Of a stretch of DNA of 64,000 nt, positions 54,166-62,445 are shown piece by piece; the stretch's first letter is position 1, and each line of letters opens with the position of its first letter. The position numbers and the translations under genes were made by a program. Location: positions 1,488,001 through 1,552,000 of the forward strand of contig OZ245780.1 of assembly GCA_965227905.1 (NCBI GenBank), written 5' to 3'. The notes below the pieces were generated by a model. That model saw only the letters and a list, made by a program, of their open reading frames with translations. It had not been told where the DNA came from and did not search any database. Origin of the DNA: CBDDHT01 sp965227905. Its GTDB lineage: Bacteria > Pseudomonadota > Alphaproteobacteria > Rhizobiales > Methyloligellaceae.

Positions 54166-54239
54166 GCCAGCCCTCTCCCCCGGCCCAACCACCCAATAAG
54201 GATACTCTCGGGGTGGTTGGGCCGGGGGAGAGGGCTGGC
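54166..54239. repeat. Family-1 hairpin repeat, copy 3 (centre orientation A)
   Basis: Arms GCCAGCCCTCTCCC and GGGAGAGGGCTGGC around AATAAGGATACTCTCGGGG (two base changes from copy 1). It lies 26 bases past the gap stop. By its flanks it is turned round relative to copies 1, 4 and 5. Confidence 0.85.
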
Positions 54240-54265
54240 TTCAGGTCTCTTTGGACTAAGAACCC

Positions 54266-55273
54266 TCAGCCCAGCTTGCCCATGGCCGCCGCGGTATCGC
54301 ACATGCGGTTTGAGAAGCCCCATTCATTGTCGTACCAGGACATGACCCGAACGAGCGTTCCACCCATGACCTTGGTTTGGTCGAGATGGAAAATCGAGGA
54401 ATGGGCATCGTGGTTGAAGTCTATCGACACATTCGGCTGATCGGTTGTGCCAAGAACGCCTTTGAGCTCCTGCGATGCGGCGCGGGAAATGGCCTCATTG
54501 ACCTCTTCGACCGAGGTGTCGCGTTTAGCGACGAATTTAAAATCGATCACCGAGACATTCGGTGTCGGAACGCGAACGGAGACACCGTCGAGCTTACCGT
54601 TCAGCTCAGGCAGGACGAGTCCGACCGCTTTGGCGGCGCCTGTGGAGGTGGGGATCATCGACAAGTTTGCCGACCGGGCCCGATAAAGGTCGGAATGCAT
54701 CGTGTCGAGGGTCGGCTGGTCACCCGTATAGGCATGAATCGTGGTCATGAATCCCTGCTCGATGCCAATCGAGTCGTTCATGACTTTTGCGACCGGTGCG
54801 AGGCAGTTTGTCGTGCAGGAGGCGTTGGATACGACCGTGTGTGCGCTGTCGAGCTTGTCATGATTGACGCCGTAGACAACGGTCAGGTCGGCACCACTAG
54901 CCGGCGCGGAGACCAGGACGCGCTTGGCGCCGGCCTCGAGATGAGCCGAGGCTTTCTCTTTTGAGGCGAAAATCCCGGTGCATTCGAAAGCGATGTCGAC
55001 ACCGAGGTCGCCGTGCGGCAATTCGGCCGGATTACGGACAGCCGTGACCTTGATCGGCCCGTTGCCGATATCGATCGTATCGCCGTCGACTTTCACTTCG
55101 CCCGGATAGCGGCCATGGACCGAGTCGAACCGCAGAAGATGGGCATTGGTTTCGACCGGGCCGAGATCGTTGATGGCAACGACTTCGATGTCTGAGCGGC
55201 CGGATTCGCCGATGGCACGAAGCACATTCCGTCCGATACGGCCAAACCCATTGATTGCGACGCGAACTGTCAT
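54266..55273 (-). CDS. gap: Glyceraldehyde-3-phosphate dehydrogenase
   Basis: The 335-residue protein begins MTVRVAINGFGRIGRNVLRA, with the catalytic Cys in SNASCTTNCLAP and the phosphate site SMIPTSTGAAKAVGLVLPEL. It oxidises glyceraldehyde 3-phosphate with NAD to 1,3-bisphosphoglycerate. ATG 55273 has TTGAGGAG upstream. The class I aldolase gene is downstream on the same strand. No phosphoglycerate kinase gene is between them, unlike many relatives. Confidence 0.96.
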   Translation of the reverse strand: MTVRVAINGFGRIGRNVLRAIGESGRSDIEVVAINDLGPVETNAHLLRFDSVHGRYPGEVKVDGDTIDIGNGPIKVTAVRNPAELPHGDLGVDIAFECTGIFASKEKASAHLEAGAKRVLVSAPASGADLTVVYGVNHDKLDSAHTVVSNASCTTNCLAPVAKVMNDSIGIEQGFMTTIHAYTGDQPTLDTMHSDLYRARSANLSMIPTSTGAAKAVGLVLPELNGKLDGVSVRVPTPNVSVIDFKFVAKRDTSVEEVNEAISRAASQELKGVLGTTDQPNVSIDFNHDAHSSIFHLDQTKVMGGTLVRVMSWYDNEWGFSNRMCDTAAAMGKLG

Positions 55274-55635
55274 GTGCTTCTCCTCAAGAATTGCTCGCTG
55301 GCCAAATTTTGTGCACGTTTTGGCCGGATCACACGGGACACGCAATGCGTTAGTGGGTCACAGCGCGGCGAATCAGAGATCGATCCGATCTCGATCAAAC
55401 ACGCATGCAGCTCCGATTGGATCGCGTTCCGGTGAATGTTGTCCTTTTGAATGCGCGCCAAAATGGTCGGACAGGCCTTATCTGTCAATGGGTTCGCCTT
55501 TATTGCCGATTAAGGATCGCCAAACTTGTTGACGGGGTTGTCGGGAGACGCCTAATTTTGGCCTTGCGGGGCGCTAAACTTTAACATTCGAACACCGAAC
55601 ACGTGACCCGCTGAAGAACCGGGTTGAGTAGGGGT
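55274..55635. other. Divergent intergenic region between gap and the DUF4164 gene
   Basis: It must hold the promoters of gap (leftward) and of DUF4164-zapA (rightward). An interrupted dyad GGCCAAA..TTTGGCC (55300-55325) around GTGCAC lies near the gap start; its arms are slightly off-centre. No supported gene. Confidence 0.4.
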
Positions 55636-55932
55636 ATGGAACAACCGAATGCGTTGGACGCAGCCGCGTCGCGCCTGACAACGGCGCTGGCTGCGATAGA
55701 GGAGGCCGTGGCGCGACAAGAGAATGCAGAGGCCGAAACCCTCGCACTGAAGCGAGAGAACGAGGCATTAAAGCGCCAGATCGCTGATCTGGAGGCGGAG
55801 CGTGATGGCTTGTCGACGAAGCTCGACAGTCAGTCCGTACTCGTCGACACGCTGAAATCTTCGCAGGACAAGGTCACTGATCACTTGGATTCGATCCAGG
55901 CATCCATAGAGGCCGTTTTGCGTCCGGATTAG
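55636..55932 (+). CDS. DUF4164 coiled-coil protein
   Basis: The 98-residue protein is nearly all helix, with a coiled coil from about residue 20 (AIEEAVARQENAEAETLALK, then RENEALKRQIADLEAERDGL). The pattern matches DUF4164, a family usually located just before zapA in alphaproteobacteria. The ATG at 55636 follows GAGTAGGGG. It is 181 bases ahead of zapA on the same strand. A structural or division-linked role is inferred from this placement. Confidence 0.8.
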   Translation: MEQPNALDAAASRLTTALAAIEEAVARQENAEAETLALKRENEALKRQIADLEAERDGLSTKLDSQSVLVDTLKSSQDKVTDHLDSIQASIEAVLRPD

Positions 55933-56113
55933 GCCGCACATCGTCCTGAGAGACTGATTTGCTGCAACAATTCGCGAGGGGCTTGGTGGAAGTTTTTTCC
56001 GTTCCAGGCCCCTTGTGTATCGGGTGATGCGTGATCTGGTTTCTGCTCATATTTTCAATGTGGTAGGATCAGCTGCAATATCTTCTGTGTGAAACGAGCG
56101 ACAAAGCAGCGAC

Positions 56114-56500
56114 ATGGCGCAGGTCACAATCACCATCAATGGCCGCACCTACCGCCTCGAATGCGGTGAGGGCGAAGAAGGCCATTTGCTCAGCCTTGCC
56201 GACCGAATCAGCCGGCTGGTGGATGAGATGCGCGCGAAGTTCGGCCAGATCGGCGATGATCGGCTGCTTTTGATGGCAGGGCTGACGATTGCGGACGAAC
56301 TGACTGAGGCACGGCGCCTGATTGCCGATCTCGAGGCGGAAATCGCCGAGCGCAAACCCTATCCGGCCATGTCTTTGTCAGTCGATAACGACGAACATCC
56401 AGAGATTGCCGACCAGATCGATGCCGTCGCGGACCGTATCGAGGCTCTCAGCCAACAGTTGGCCCGCACTGGGGCCGCGCCGATCCCGCGTAAGGGCTAG
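56114..56500 (+). CDS. zapA: Cell division protein ZapA
   Basis: The 128-residue protein has the ZapA N-terminal fold (MAQVTITINGRTYRLECGEG then EEGHLLSLADRISRLVDEMR) and a C-terminal helix. It binds and bundles FtsZ at mid-cell. The C-terminal coiled-coil segment includes ADRIEALSQQLAR. Its stop overlaps the stop of the TauD-like gene (opposite strand) at the sequence CTAG. Normally the 6S RNA gene follows zapA directly; here the TauD-like gene intervenes. Confidence 0.92.
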   Translation: MAQVTITINGRTYRLECGEGEEGHLLSLADRISRLVDEMRAKFGQIGDDRLLLMAGLTIADELTEARRLIADLEAEIAERKPYPAMSLSVDNDEHPEIADQIDAVADRIEALSQQLARTGAAPIPRKG

Positions 56501-57342
56501 GCGGCTTTTTCAGCCATCTCCGTGCAGCCGACAATCATGCGCAACATGCGACGCGGTTCCGTATAGTCGTCGACGGCGGCATGCATCGAAGCGCGATTGT
56601 CGAGACCCAGCATCATATTGAGCGACCAGGAGTGCCGGAACTGGATATCCGGATCGGTTGCGTAGGTGTAAAGCTCTTCCAACAAATCGTCGCTTTCCGA
56701 CTGCGGCACATCGTTGATCTTCATCGTGTAGCCGGGATTGACGTAGAGCACCTTGCGTCCGGTCCGGGCATGGGGACGCACGACCGGATGGACAACATCG
56801 GGATGGGTGGCGCTCTGCTCCGCCGTCAGGGTCGGTGTTGCACCGCCTGTATTCCAGCCCCATCGATGGGTCGCCGTCAGATTTGCGATCCGCTGCTTTA
56901 GCGATTCGGGCAATTTCTCATAAGCAAGATAGAGATTGGCCGCCAAAGTATCGCCGCCTTGGGACGGGATCTGCGTCGAATAAAGGAAAATCGCGTCTGA
57001 CGGGCGTTCCTCATAACTCAGATCCGTGTGCCAGAAAGCCCCGGCCGGCTTCGGCGTATCTCGTGATTCCGCAGTTCCCGTGTTGCGGGCGATAATCGAG
57101 ACCTCGAAGGTTTCCGGATGATGGTATTGATCCAGCACATGCGGCACGAGCGGTCCGAACCGACGCCCAAAATCCCGTAGCCACGGAACATTCTCTTCAA
57201 GCTCGGGTATGACGATGGCCACGTGATCGAACATGGCCTGCTCGACAATATCGAAGTCCTTGTCCGTAAGGGGGATGCGCGAATCGAGGCCATGGATGAT
57301 GGCACCCATCGGGCCTTCGAGCGGTTCGATCTTGATCGTCAT
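56497..57342 (-). CDS. TauD/TfdA-family 2-oxoglutarate-dependent dioxygenase
   Basis: The 281-residue protein has the iron triad of the family: HxD as AFWHTDLSYE and the distal His in RASMHAAVDD, with the 2-oxoglutarate Arg in YTEPRRMLRM. The region KVLYVNPGYTMKI fits TauD/TfdA. Such enzymes hydroxylate sulfonates, phenoxyacids or other small acids with oxygen and 2-oxoglutarate. The substrate is not known. It is inserted between zapA and the 6S RNA, on the opposite strand, so it may be an acquired gene. Confidence 0.88.
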   Translation of the reverse strand: MTIKIEPLEGPMGAIIHGLDSRIPLTDKDFDIVEQAMFDHVAIVIPELEENVPWLRDFGRRFGPLVPHVLDQYHHPETFEVSIIARNTGTAESRDTPKPAGAFWHTDLSYEERPSDAIFLYSTQIPSQGGDTLAANLYLAYEKLPESLKQRIANLTATHRWGWNTGGATPTLTAEQSATHPDVVHPVVRPHARTGRKVLYVNPGYTMKINDVPQSESDDLLEELYTYATDPDIQFRHSWSLNMMLGLDNRASMHAAVDDYTEPRRMLRMIVGCTEMAEKAA

Positions 57343-57432
57343 GACGGCGCTCTCCGCAGTCGTTTCCTCCCCGTGATCCTACAACAAATCTCGTGCCCCT
57401 GGACTCTTAACATTTAGCCCCTACATTCGGGG

Positions 57433-57602
57433 ACTTGGGGCTGCCAAGCGCGTTAGGAGCACCTGATTCCCGGGGCCGATAAATTTCACTCGGGAGCTGA
57501 CCCTGGTTGGGACCGTGGTCCCTTTCATTCGGCGCCCACCTACTTACGTAGGGACCCAGTGGAATCTAAACCCGCTCCGACGGCTTGGCGGCTTCCATCT
57601 CC
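57433..57602 (+). ncRNA. ssrS: 6S RNA (ssrS)
   Basis: Closing stem GCTGCCAAGC (57440-57449) pairs with GCTTGGCGGC (57583-57592) with one G-U. Between them are CCCGGGGCCGAT, a central hairpin GGGACCGTGGTCCC and the conserved-looking CCACCTACTTACGTAGGG. The location just before fau matches the usual zapA-ssrS-fau order. 6S RNA mimics an open promoter and binds sigma-70 RNA polymerase. Ends are approximate. Confidence 0.7.
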
Positions 57603-57661
57603 TGGACAGGATGGGTGATCCGCGATTTGCAAAAGCCGTGCGGCCATGCTTGTAAATCGCG

Positions 57662-58252
57662 ATGACGGATTCAACGACAATAGATGACGCGAAAGCATTG
57701 CTGCGCAAGGAAGCTGCGGCAAGGCGAAGCGCGGTGACGGCCGCAACGCGTGAAAGCGGTGCGCAAAGCCTTATGTCTTTCGGGCTGGATTTTTTGCCGG
57801 ACCGAAGTGGCGCGACGGTGTCGGGCTATAACCGTCTGGGCGACGAACTCGATCCTATCCTGCTCCTGTCGCGCCTGGCGGGCGAGGGTCATCCGATTGT
57901 GCTTCCGATCACGCCCAAGGGGCGCGCGCGACTGACATTTCGGTGTTGGTCGCCTGGCGATGAGTTGGTCGAAGGGCTTTACGGTGTCCGCGAGCCGTCC
58001 GACGCGTCGCCACTCAAAGAACCGACAATTCTCCTGGTACCGCTGCTTGCCTTCGATGCGAGCGGCCATCGTCTCGGATATGGGGCGGGCTATTACGATC
58101 GAACATTGACGGATCTGCGCTCGAAGGGGCCGGCAACGGCGATCGGAGTGGCATTTGCCGAGCAGGAGATCGATGCCGTCCCCCACGATCAATATGATCA
58201 GCGATTGGATTGGATTTTGACGCCCCATGGTCCGCGGAAGATCGAGGCCTGA
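57662..58252 (+). CDS. fau: 5-formyltetrahydrofolate cyclo-ligase
   Basis: The 196-residue protein has the family motifs: an N-terminal KALLRKEAAARRSAV and the C-terminal LLAFDASGHRLGYGAGYYDR, which binds ATP and folate. It converts 5-formyl-THF to 5,10-methenyl-THF with ATP. ymdB starts 4 bases after the stop. The gene follows 6S RNA in alphaproteobacteria and many other bacteria, which supports the RNA call. Confidence 0.92.
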   Translation: MTDSTTIDDAKALLRKEAAARRSAVTAATRESGAQSLMSFGLDFLPDRSGATVSGYNRLGDELDPILLLSRLAGEGHPIVLPITPKGRARLTFRCWSPGDELVEGLYGVREPSDASPLKEPTILLVPLLAFDASGHRLGYGAGYYDRTLTDLRSKGPATAIGVAFAEQEIDAVPHDQYDQRLDWILTPHGPRKIEA

Positions 58253-58256
58253 CGGG

Positions 58257-59102
58257 ATGCGTATTCTTTTCGTTGGCGATGTCGTTGGGCGTGCAGGGCG
58301 CAAGGTCGTGGATAAGGAGTTACCGCGACTGATCGACCAGTATGCGATCGATTTCGTTATTCTCAATGGAGAAAACTCGGCTGGCGGTTTCGGCATTACC
58401 GAACACATCTTCGATCAGTTTCTCGCTGCCGGCGTCGACGTCGTGACAACAGGCAATCATGTCTGGGATCAGCGCGAAGCGCTTGTATTTATCGAGCGGT
58501 CGGAACGGTTGCTCAGGCCGCTCAATTTTCCGAACGGAACCCCGGGACGCGGTGCCGGAGTCTTCGAAGCGCGGAACGGTGGCCAGGTCCTGGTGATCAA
58601 TGCCATGGGCCGAGTTTTTATGAACGAAATGGATTGCCCGTTCCGTGCGATCGATGAGGCCCTCGGTGACCGCGCATTGAAAGACATGGCCGACGCCGTG
58701 TTCATCGACTTCCACGCAGAAGCGACCTCTGAAAAACAGGCGCTTGGCCATTATGTGGACGGGAGAGCGACCTGCGTTGTCGGAACGCATACCCATGTGC
58801 CGACCGCGGACGACCATATCCTGGCTGGCGGCACGGCATATATGTCTGATTCAGGTATGACCGGAGATTATCAGTCGGTTCTCGGAATGAAGACGAAGGA
58901 GCCGATCAATCGGTTCCTGACGCGCATTCCAAGCGGGCGATTCGAACCGTCTCAAGGGGAGGCGACATTGGCAGGCCTTGCCGTGGAGGCAGATCCGGTA
59001 ACCGGTCTTGCGACTGCCTTGGGGCCCGTGCGCGTTGGCGGATGTCTGCGGCCGATCGAGCCGATATTTTGGGCCAAGCCGTCGGCCGCCGCAGCCGGGT
59101 AA
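58257..59102 (+). CDS. ymdB: YmdB-type metallophosphoesterase (TIGR00282)
   Basis: The 281-residue product has the metallophosphoesterase blocks MRILFVGDVVGRAGRKVV (D..., first), NGENSAGGFGITEH, TTGNHVWDQREA, and VDFHAEATSEKQA plus VGTHTHVPTADD. All metal ligands are visible. In Bacillus YmdB is a cyclic-nucleotide phosphodiesterase that controls biofilm formation. ATG 58257 follows a 4-base gap from fau and the preceding CTGACGGG. Length and end match the family. The reading frame from 58227 is longer but overlaps fau. Confidence 0.92.
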   Translation: MRILFVGDVVGRAGRKVVDKELPRLIDQYAIDFVILNGENSAGGFGITEHIFDQFLAAGVDVVTTGNHVWDQREALVFIERSERLLRPLNFPNGTPGRGAGVFEARNGGQVLVINAMGRVFMNEMDCPFRAIDEALGDRALKDMADAVFIDFHAEATSEKQALGHYVDGRATCVVGTHTHVPTADDHILAGGTAYMSDSGMTGDYQSVLGMKTKEPINRFLTRIPSGRFEPSQGEATLAGLAVEADPVTGLATALGPVRVGGCLRPIEPIFWAKPSAAAAG

Positions 59103-59156
59103 TCCGGCCGCGAAGGTCGACAATCGTTTCTAGGCGGCTGACTCGATAATCCTGAA

Positions 59157-59230
59157 GCCTGCCCTCTCCCCCGGCCCAACCACCCCGAGGGTACCCTTAT
59201 TGGGTGGTTGGGCCGGGGGAGAGGGCAGGC
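59157..59230. repeat. Family-1 hairpin repeat, copy 4 (centre orientation B)
   Basis: Arms GCCTGCCCTCTCCCCC and complement GGGAGAGGGCAGGC with the centre CCCCGAGGGTACCCTTATT. It lies 54 bases past the ymdB stop and 43 bases past the stop of the small gene read from the other strand. The linked hairpin GAAAGTCGCT-ATCG-AGCGACTTTC is at 59240-59263. Confidence 0.85.
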
Positions 59231-59239
59231 CGTGGCAAC

Positions 59240-59263
59240 GAAAGTCGCTATCGAGCGACTTTC
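59240..59263. repeat. Accessory hairpin linked to repeat copy 4
   Basis: GAAAGTCGCT-ATCG-AGCGACTTTC: perfect 10-base arms and 4-base loop, at the same offset as the hairpin of copy 1. Confidence 0.6.
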
Positions 59264-59273
59264 AAATCAATCT

Positions 59274-59606
59274 CTAGGCGCTCTGAACAGCCGGAAGATC
59301 GGGAACCGCGGCTGCTGGCATCAAACGATCTGGAAGCTGCTTCAAACAGTCGATCGCGGCATCGAGATGGGCAATCGCCGTTTCAGCCTCGTCATCGTCG
59401 GCGAACAGCGACACATGTGCCTTCGCGACGTGATCTGCAGCTTCGTTGCAGAGTTCGCTGTAGCGCGCGAGTTCGGCTGCGCGATCTGCTGTGATTGGCG
59501 ATTCGGCCGCTGTATCGGCCAGCTCAAGCATCCGCTTGGCGGCGTCGGCAGTGGCGGAATGCATAGAACGGGTGCGCTCTTCGAGCGATTCGGACTTCGG
59601 GTCCAT
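59274..59606 (-). CDS. Small helical protein of unknown function
   Basis: I do not recognise this 110-residue protein. It is acidic and mostly helical (KRMLELADTAAESPITADRA, then AELARYSELCNEAADHVAK), suggesting a four-helix bundle. The ATG at 59606 has GGAGAAGACC just before it; ATG 59618 is an alternative. No signal peptide or membrane helix. It is read towards ymdB, with repeat copy 4 between their stops. Confidence 0.6.
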   Translation of the reverse strand: MDPKSESLEERTRSMHSATADAAKRMLELADTAAESPITADRAAELARYSELCNEAADHVAKAHVSLFADDDEAETAIAHLDAAIDCLKQLPDRLMPAAAVPDLPAVQSA

Positions 59607-59851
59607 GGTCTTCTCCATTGCTCGCCGGCCGGGACATACCGCACGCCGGTACTCATACTTGGATCACCAACATTGCGGGTTTCTGGTTAATGGCCTGTTA
59701 ACTGCGGAGCCGATAGCCGGCCGTGCAAATCTCTCGTGGCACGCCAACTATGGATTTCATGCCCGCCGGCTCCTATAAGGTGGGGCAATTCAGGCATAAA
59801 ACAAATCTCCGGCGATAGGCTCGCCGGTCGCTGAGAGGCGTTGAAACGACA

Positions 59852-60598
59852 ATGGCTGGCCATTCCAAATTCAAGAACATCATGCATCGCAAGGGGCGCC
59901 AGGATAAACGGCGCTCGAAGATGTTTTCCAAACTCGCCAAGGAGATCACGGTTGCAGCCAAGCTGGGCGCGCCGGACCCGGATATGAATCCACGCCTTCG
60001 AACCGCCGTTCAGGCAGCGCGCGCGCAGAACATGCCCAAAGACAATATCGAGCGTGCGATCAAGAAGAGCCAGGAAGCCGGCGGCGAGAGCTACGAAGAG
60101 GTGCGTTACGAGGGCTTTGGCACCGCAGGCGTCGGCGTCATCGTCGAGGCTTTGACGGACAACCGCAATCGGACAGCCGGTGAGGTGCGTTCGATCTTCT
60201 CCAAGAATGGCGGCAATCTCGGCGAGACCGGTGCGGTCGCCTTCATGTTCGATCGTGTCGGGGCCATCGAGTTTGATGCCGATGTGGCCAGTGCCGATGC
60301 CATGTTCGAGGCGGCGATCGAGGCTGGCGCCGAAGATGTCGAATCCGGGGACGACGGGCATACGCTCTACTGCGAGGCAGACTCTCTGCATGATGTGGTG
60401 AAGGGGTTGGAGCAGACATGTGGAGACCCGCGAAGCGCCGCAATTATCTGGCGCCCGCAGAACGCTATCGAGCTGGATGACGAAGCCGGCGAAAAGCTGT
60501 TGCGCCTTTTGGATGCGTTGGAAGATTCCGACGACGTTCAGAATGTCTACGCCAACTTCGAGATGTCCGAAGAAGTCATGGAAAAACTCAGCGCCTAG
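59852..60598 (+). CDS. yebC: YebC/PmpR-family regulator
   Basis: The 248-residue protein begins MAGHSKFKNIMHRKGRQDKR then RSKMFSKLAKEITVAAKLGA, the YebC signature. The family acts as a transcription regulator (PmpR) and, in other lineages, as a translation factor that helps ribosomes through polyproline. Length is standard. It lies upstream of the ruv genes in many alphaproteobacteria, as here, with an enoyl-CoA hydratase gene between. Confidence 0.94.
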   Translation: MAGHSKFKNIMHRKGRQDKRRSKMFSKLAKEITVAAKLGAPDPDMNPRLRTAVQAARAQNMPKDNIERAIKKSQEAGGESYEEVRYEGFGTAGVGVIVEALTDNRNRTAGEVRSIFSKNGGNLGETGAVAFMFDRVGAIEFDADVASADAMFEAAIEAGAEDVESGDDGHTLYCEADSLHDVVKGLEQTCGDPRSAAIIWRPQNAIELDDEAGEKLLRLLDALEDSDDVQNVYANFEMSEEVMEKLSA

Positions 60599-60627
60599 AG
60601 GATTCTACATGACGGATGAAACCCGTC

Positions 60628-60784
60628 CGTCATTCCTGACCGTGTGGGGCGTCAGCCCCATCTCGAGAGCAGGAATCCAGCGTTACACGTGGCGAAGCCA
60701 CCTTAGATAGGAGCCTTCGGCACTCTTCGCGCTGGATTCCAGATCTGCACCAGCCTGCGGCTGGCTTGTCTGGAATGACGAATG
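60628..60784. repeat. Long imperfect inverted-repeat element
   Basis: Begins GTCATTCC and ends GGAATGACG. Inside are GGAATCCAGCG (60670-60680) and CGCTGGATTCC (60730-60740). It is between yebC and the enoyl-CoA hydratase gene. It resembles the element at 28452-28519 in its TCATTCC/GGAATC style. Confidence 0.6.
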
Positions 60785-60853
60785 TGAGGCTCTTGTGTCT
60801 CGGGCAGTTCACGAGAACCTGTTTGGTGGACTCAGAATTGAAAGGATTTTGTT

Positions 60854-61639
60854 GTGACGGCGGGTGTCGACGTAGAAATCAAGCAGGTGAGCGGTGAACC
60901 GGTTGCCTGGATCACCATCGATGAAGAGCGCCGGCTCAACGTCTTGAACTCTCCCCGTATTGCAGCCCTCAAGGCGACATTTGATCGTCTTTCCAGCGAT
61001 GACTCTCTTCGCGCCGTTGTGGTGACAGGGGCCGGGAGCCGCGCATTCGTCGGTGGTGCGGACCTTCGCGAACTTGGAAGCCTCGACGAAGAGAGTGCGC
61101 GTGTCTTCATTACCGGCTTGCACGAAGCCTGTGCGGCGGCACGCAACTGTCCTGTGCCAGTTATCGCCAGGATCAACGGCTTCTGTCTGGGAGCCGGCCT
61201 CGAGCTCGCTGCGAGCTGTGACATGCGGGTGAGTGTCGACAATGCAATCTTTGGGATGCCGGAGGTACGTATGGGCCTGCCATCGGTCATCGAGGCGGCT
61301 CTTTTGCCCGGTCAGATCGGATGGGGGAAGACCCGCGAGATGTTGCTGACCGGTGCGACCTATGATGCGCAAGCCGCACTGGACATGGGGTTTGTCGAGC
61401 GTGTGACGACCCTCGACGGGCTGGATGGCGTGGTCTGCGAATGGCTGGAAGGGATTTGCGCGTCAGCGCCAATAGCCGTGAAATCTCAAAAAACACTGAT
61501 GGCGACCTGGGAGCGGGTTTCGCTCGAAGATGGGATTCTTGCTGGCATCGACTCGCTGTCAGAGGCTTACGGCACAGGTGAACCGCAAGAGCGGATTGCG
61601 GCATTCTTCGCAGCGAAGACTGAAAAAAAGGCAAGCTGA
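60854..61639 (+). CDS. Enoyl-CoA hydratase/isomerase family protein
   Basis: The 261-residue protein is a crotonase-fold enzyme. Oxyanion-hole segments are AFVGGADLRELGS and INGFCLGAGLELAASCDMRV. The catalytic Glu pair of classical hydratases is at the EVRMGLPSVIEAALL region: the second Glu position reads as in several decarboxylase/isomerase relatives, so the exact reaction is open. The start is GTG 60854 with AAAGGA at a good distance. Repeat copy 5 follows its stop. Confidence 0.85.
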   Translation: MTAGVDVEIKQVSGEPVAWITIDEERRLNVLNSPRIAALKATFDRLSSDDSLRAVVVTGAGSRAFVGGADLRELGSLDEESARVFITGLHEACAAARNCPVPVIARINGFCLGAGLELAASCDMRVSVDNAIFGMPEVRMGLPSVIEAALLPGQIGWGKTREMLLTGATYDAQAALDMGFVERVTTLDGLDGVVCEWLEGICASAPIAVKSQKTLMATWERVSLEDGILAGIDSLSEAYGTGEPQERIAAFFAAKTEKKAS

Positions 61640-61686
61640 TCAAGGGGCACCGCAGACAGGTGCTTGTATAAGAGGCTGTTTTGACA

Positions 61687-61776
61687 GTCCTGAAGCCGGC
61701 CCGCACCCCCGGCCCAACCACCCAATAAGGGTACCCTCGGGATGGTTGGGCCGGGGGTGCGGGCAGGCTTCAGGAC
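61687..61776. repeat. Family-1 hairpin repeat, copy 5 (centre orientation A)
   Basis: Arms GGCCCGCACCCCCGGCC and GGCCGGGGGTGCGGGC with the centre AATAAGGGTACCCTCGGG. The CTCTCC/GGAGAG pairs of other copies are replaced here by GCACC/GGTGC on both arms. An outer stem AGTCCTGAAGCC/GGCTTCAGGACT extends it. It lies 47 bases past the enoyl-CoA hydratase stop. Confidence 0.85.
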
Positions 61777-61914
61777 TTTCGAGTCAGACTATAAGTTTCA
61801 GCAAGTCTCGAACTTGATCCGGGCGCGTGGCAAACTGCGGGCGATTCGCGGGTAGCGTGAACAAACTGAGAATCAGCTACTGTTTCTGCGCGATCGGATT
61901 CGCACACAAAGGGG

Positions 61915-62445
61915 ATGCCTATCACCCGCCTGGTTCGCATCATTGGAATTGACCCGGGGCTTCGCAACATGGGTTGGGGAGTCATCGAAAGCGATGGCGT
62001 GCGGCTTTCCTACATCGCAAGCGGTGTGGTGCAGTCGAATGCCAAAGCTGCCTTGGCGAAACGATTGCTGGAGCTGTTCGAGGGGCTCGTCATGGTCTTA
62101 GACAACTGGGAACCGCAGGAAGCGGGCGTTGAAGAAACATTCGTCAATCGAGATGCGCGTGCAACGCTGAAGCTTGGGCATGCCCGCGGGGTCGGGCTTC
62201 TCGCAGCCTCCTTATCCGGACTTGTTATCGCCGAGTATGCGCCGAACCAGGTCAAGAAGACTGTTGTCGGTTCTGGGCATGCCGGTAAGCAGCAGATCCA
62301 CACGATGGTTCGCCATCTATTGCCTCGCGCGGCACCGAAGACGGATGACGAGGCGGACGCGCTCGCGATAGCGATTACCCATGCACATATGCGGGGAAGT
62401 GCACAAACGGCGGCCCTGGCGGTTTCCTGGACAGGGCCAACATGA
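61915..62445 (+). CDS. ruvC: Crossover junction endodeoxyribonuclease RuvC
   Basis: The 176-residue protein shows RuvC motifs: IIGIDPGLRNMGWGVIES with the first catalytic Asp, VEETFVNRDARATLKLGHAR with Glu, and the C-terminal DDEADALAIAITHAH with the last Asp pair. It cuts Holliday junctions. Its AAAGGGG ribosome-binding sequence abuts the ATG at 61915, so the spacing is unusually short. ruvA follows with a four-base overlap. Confidence 0.94.
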   Translation: MPITRLVRIIGIDPGLRNMGWGVIESDGVRLSYIASGVVQSNAKAALAKRLLELFEGLVMVLDNWEPQEAGVEETFVNRDARATLKLGHARGVGLLAASLSGLVIAEYAPNQVKKTVVGSGHAGKQQIHTMVRHLLPRAAPKTDDEADALAIAITHAHMRGSAQTAALAVSWTGPT

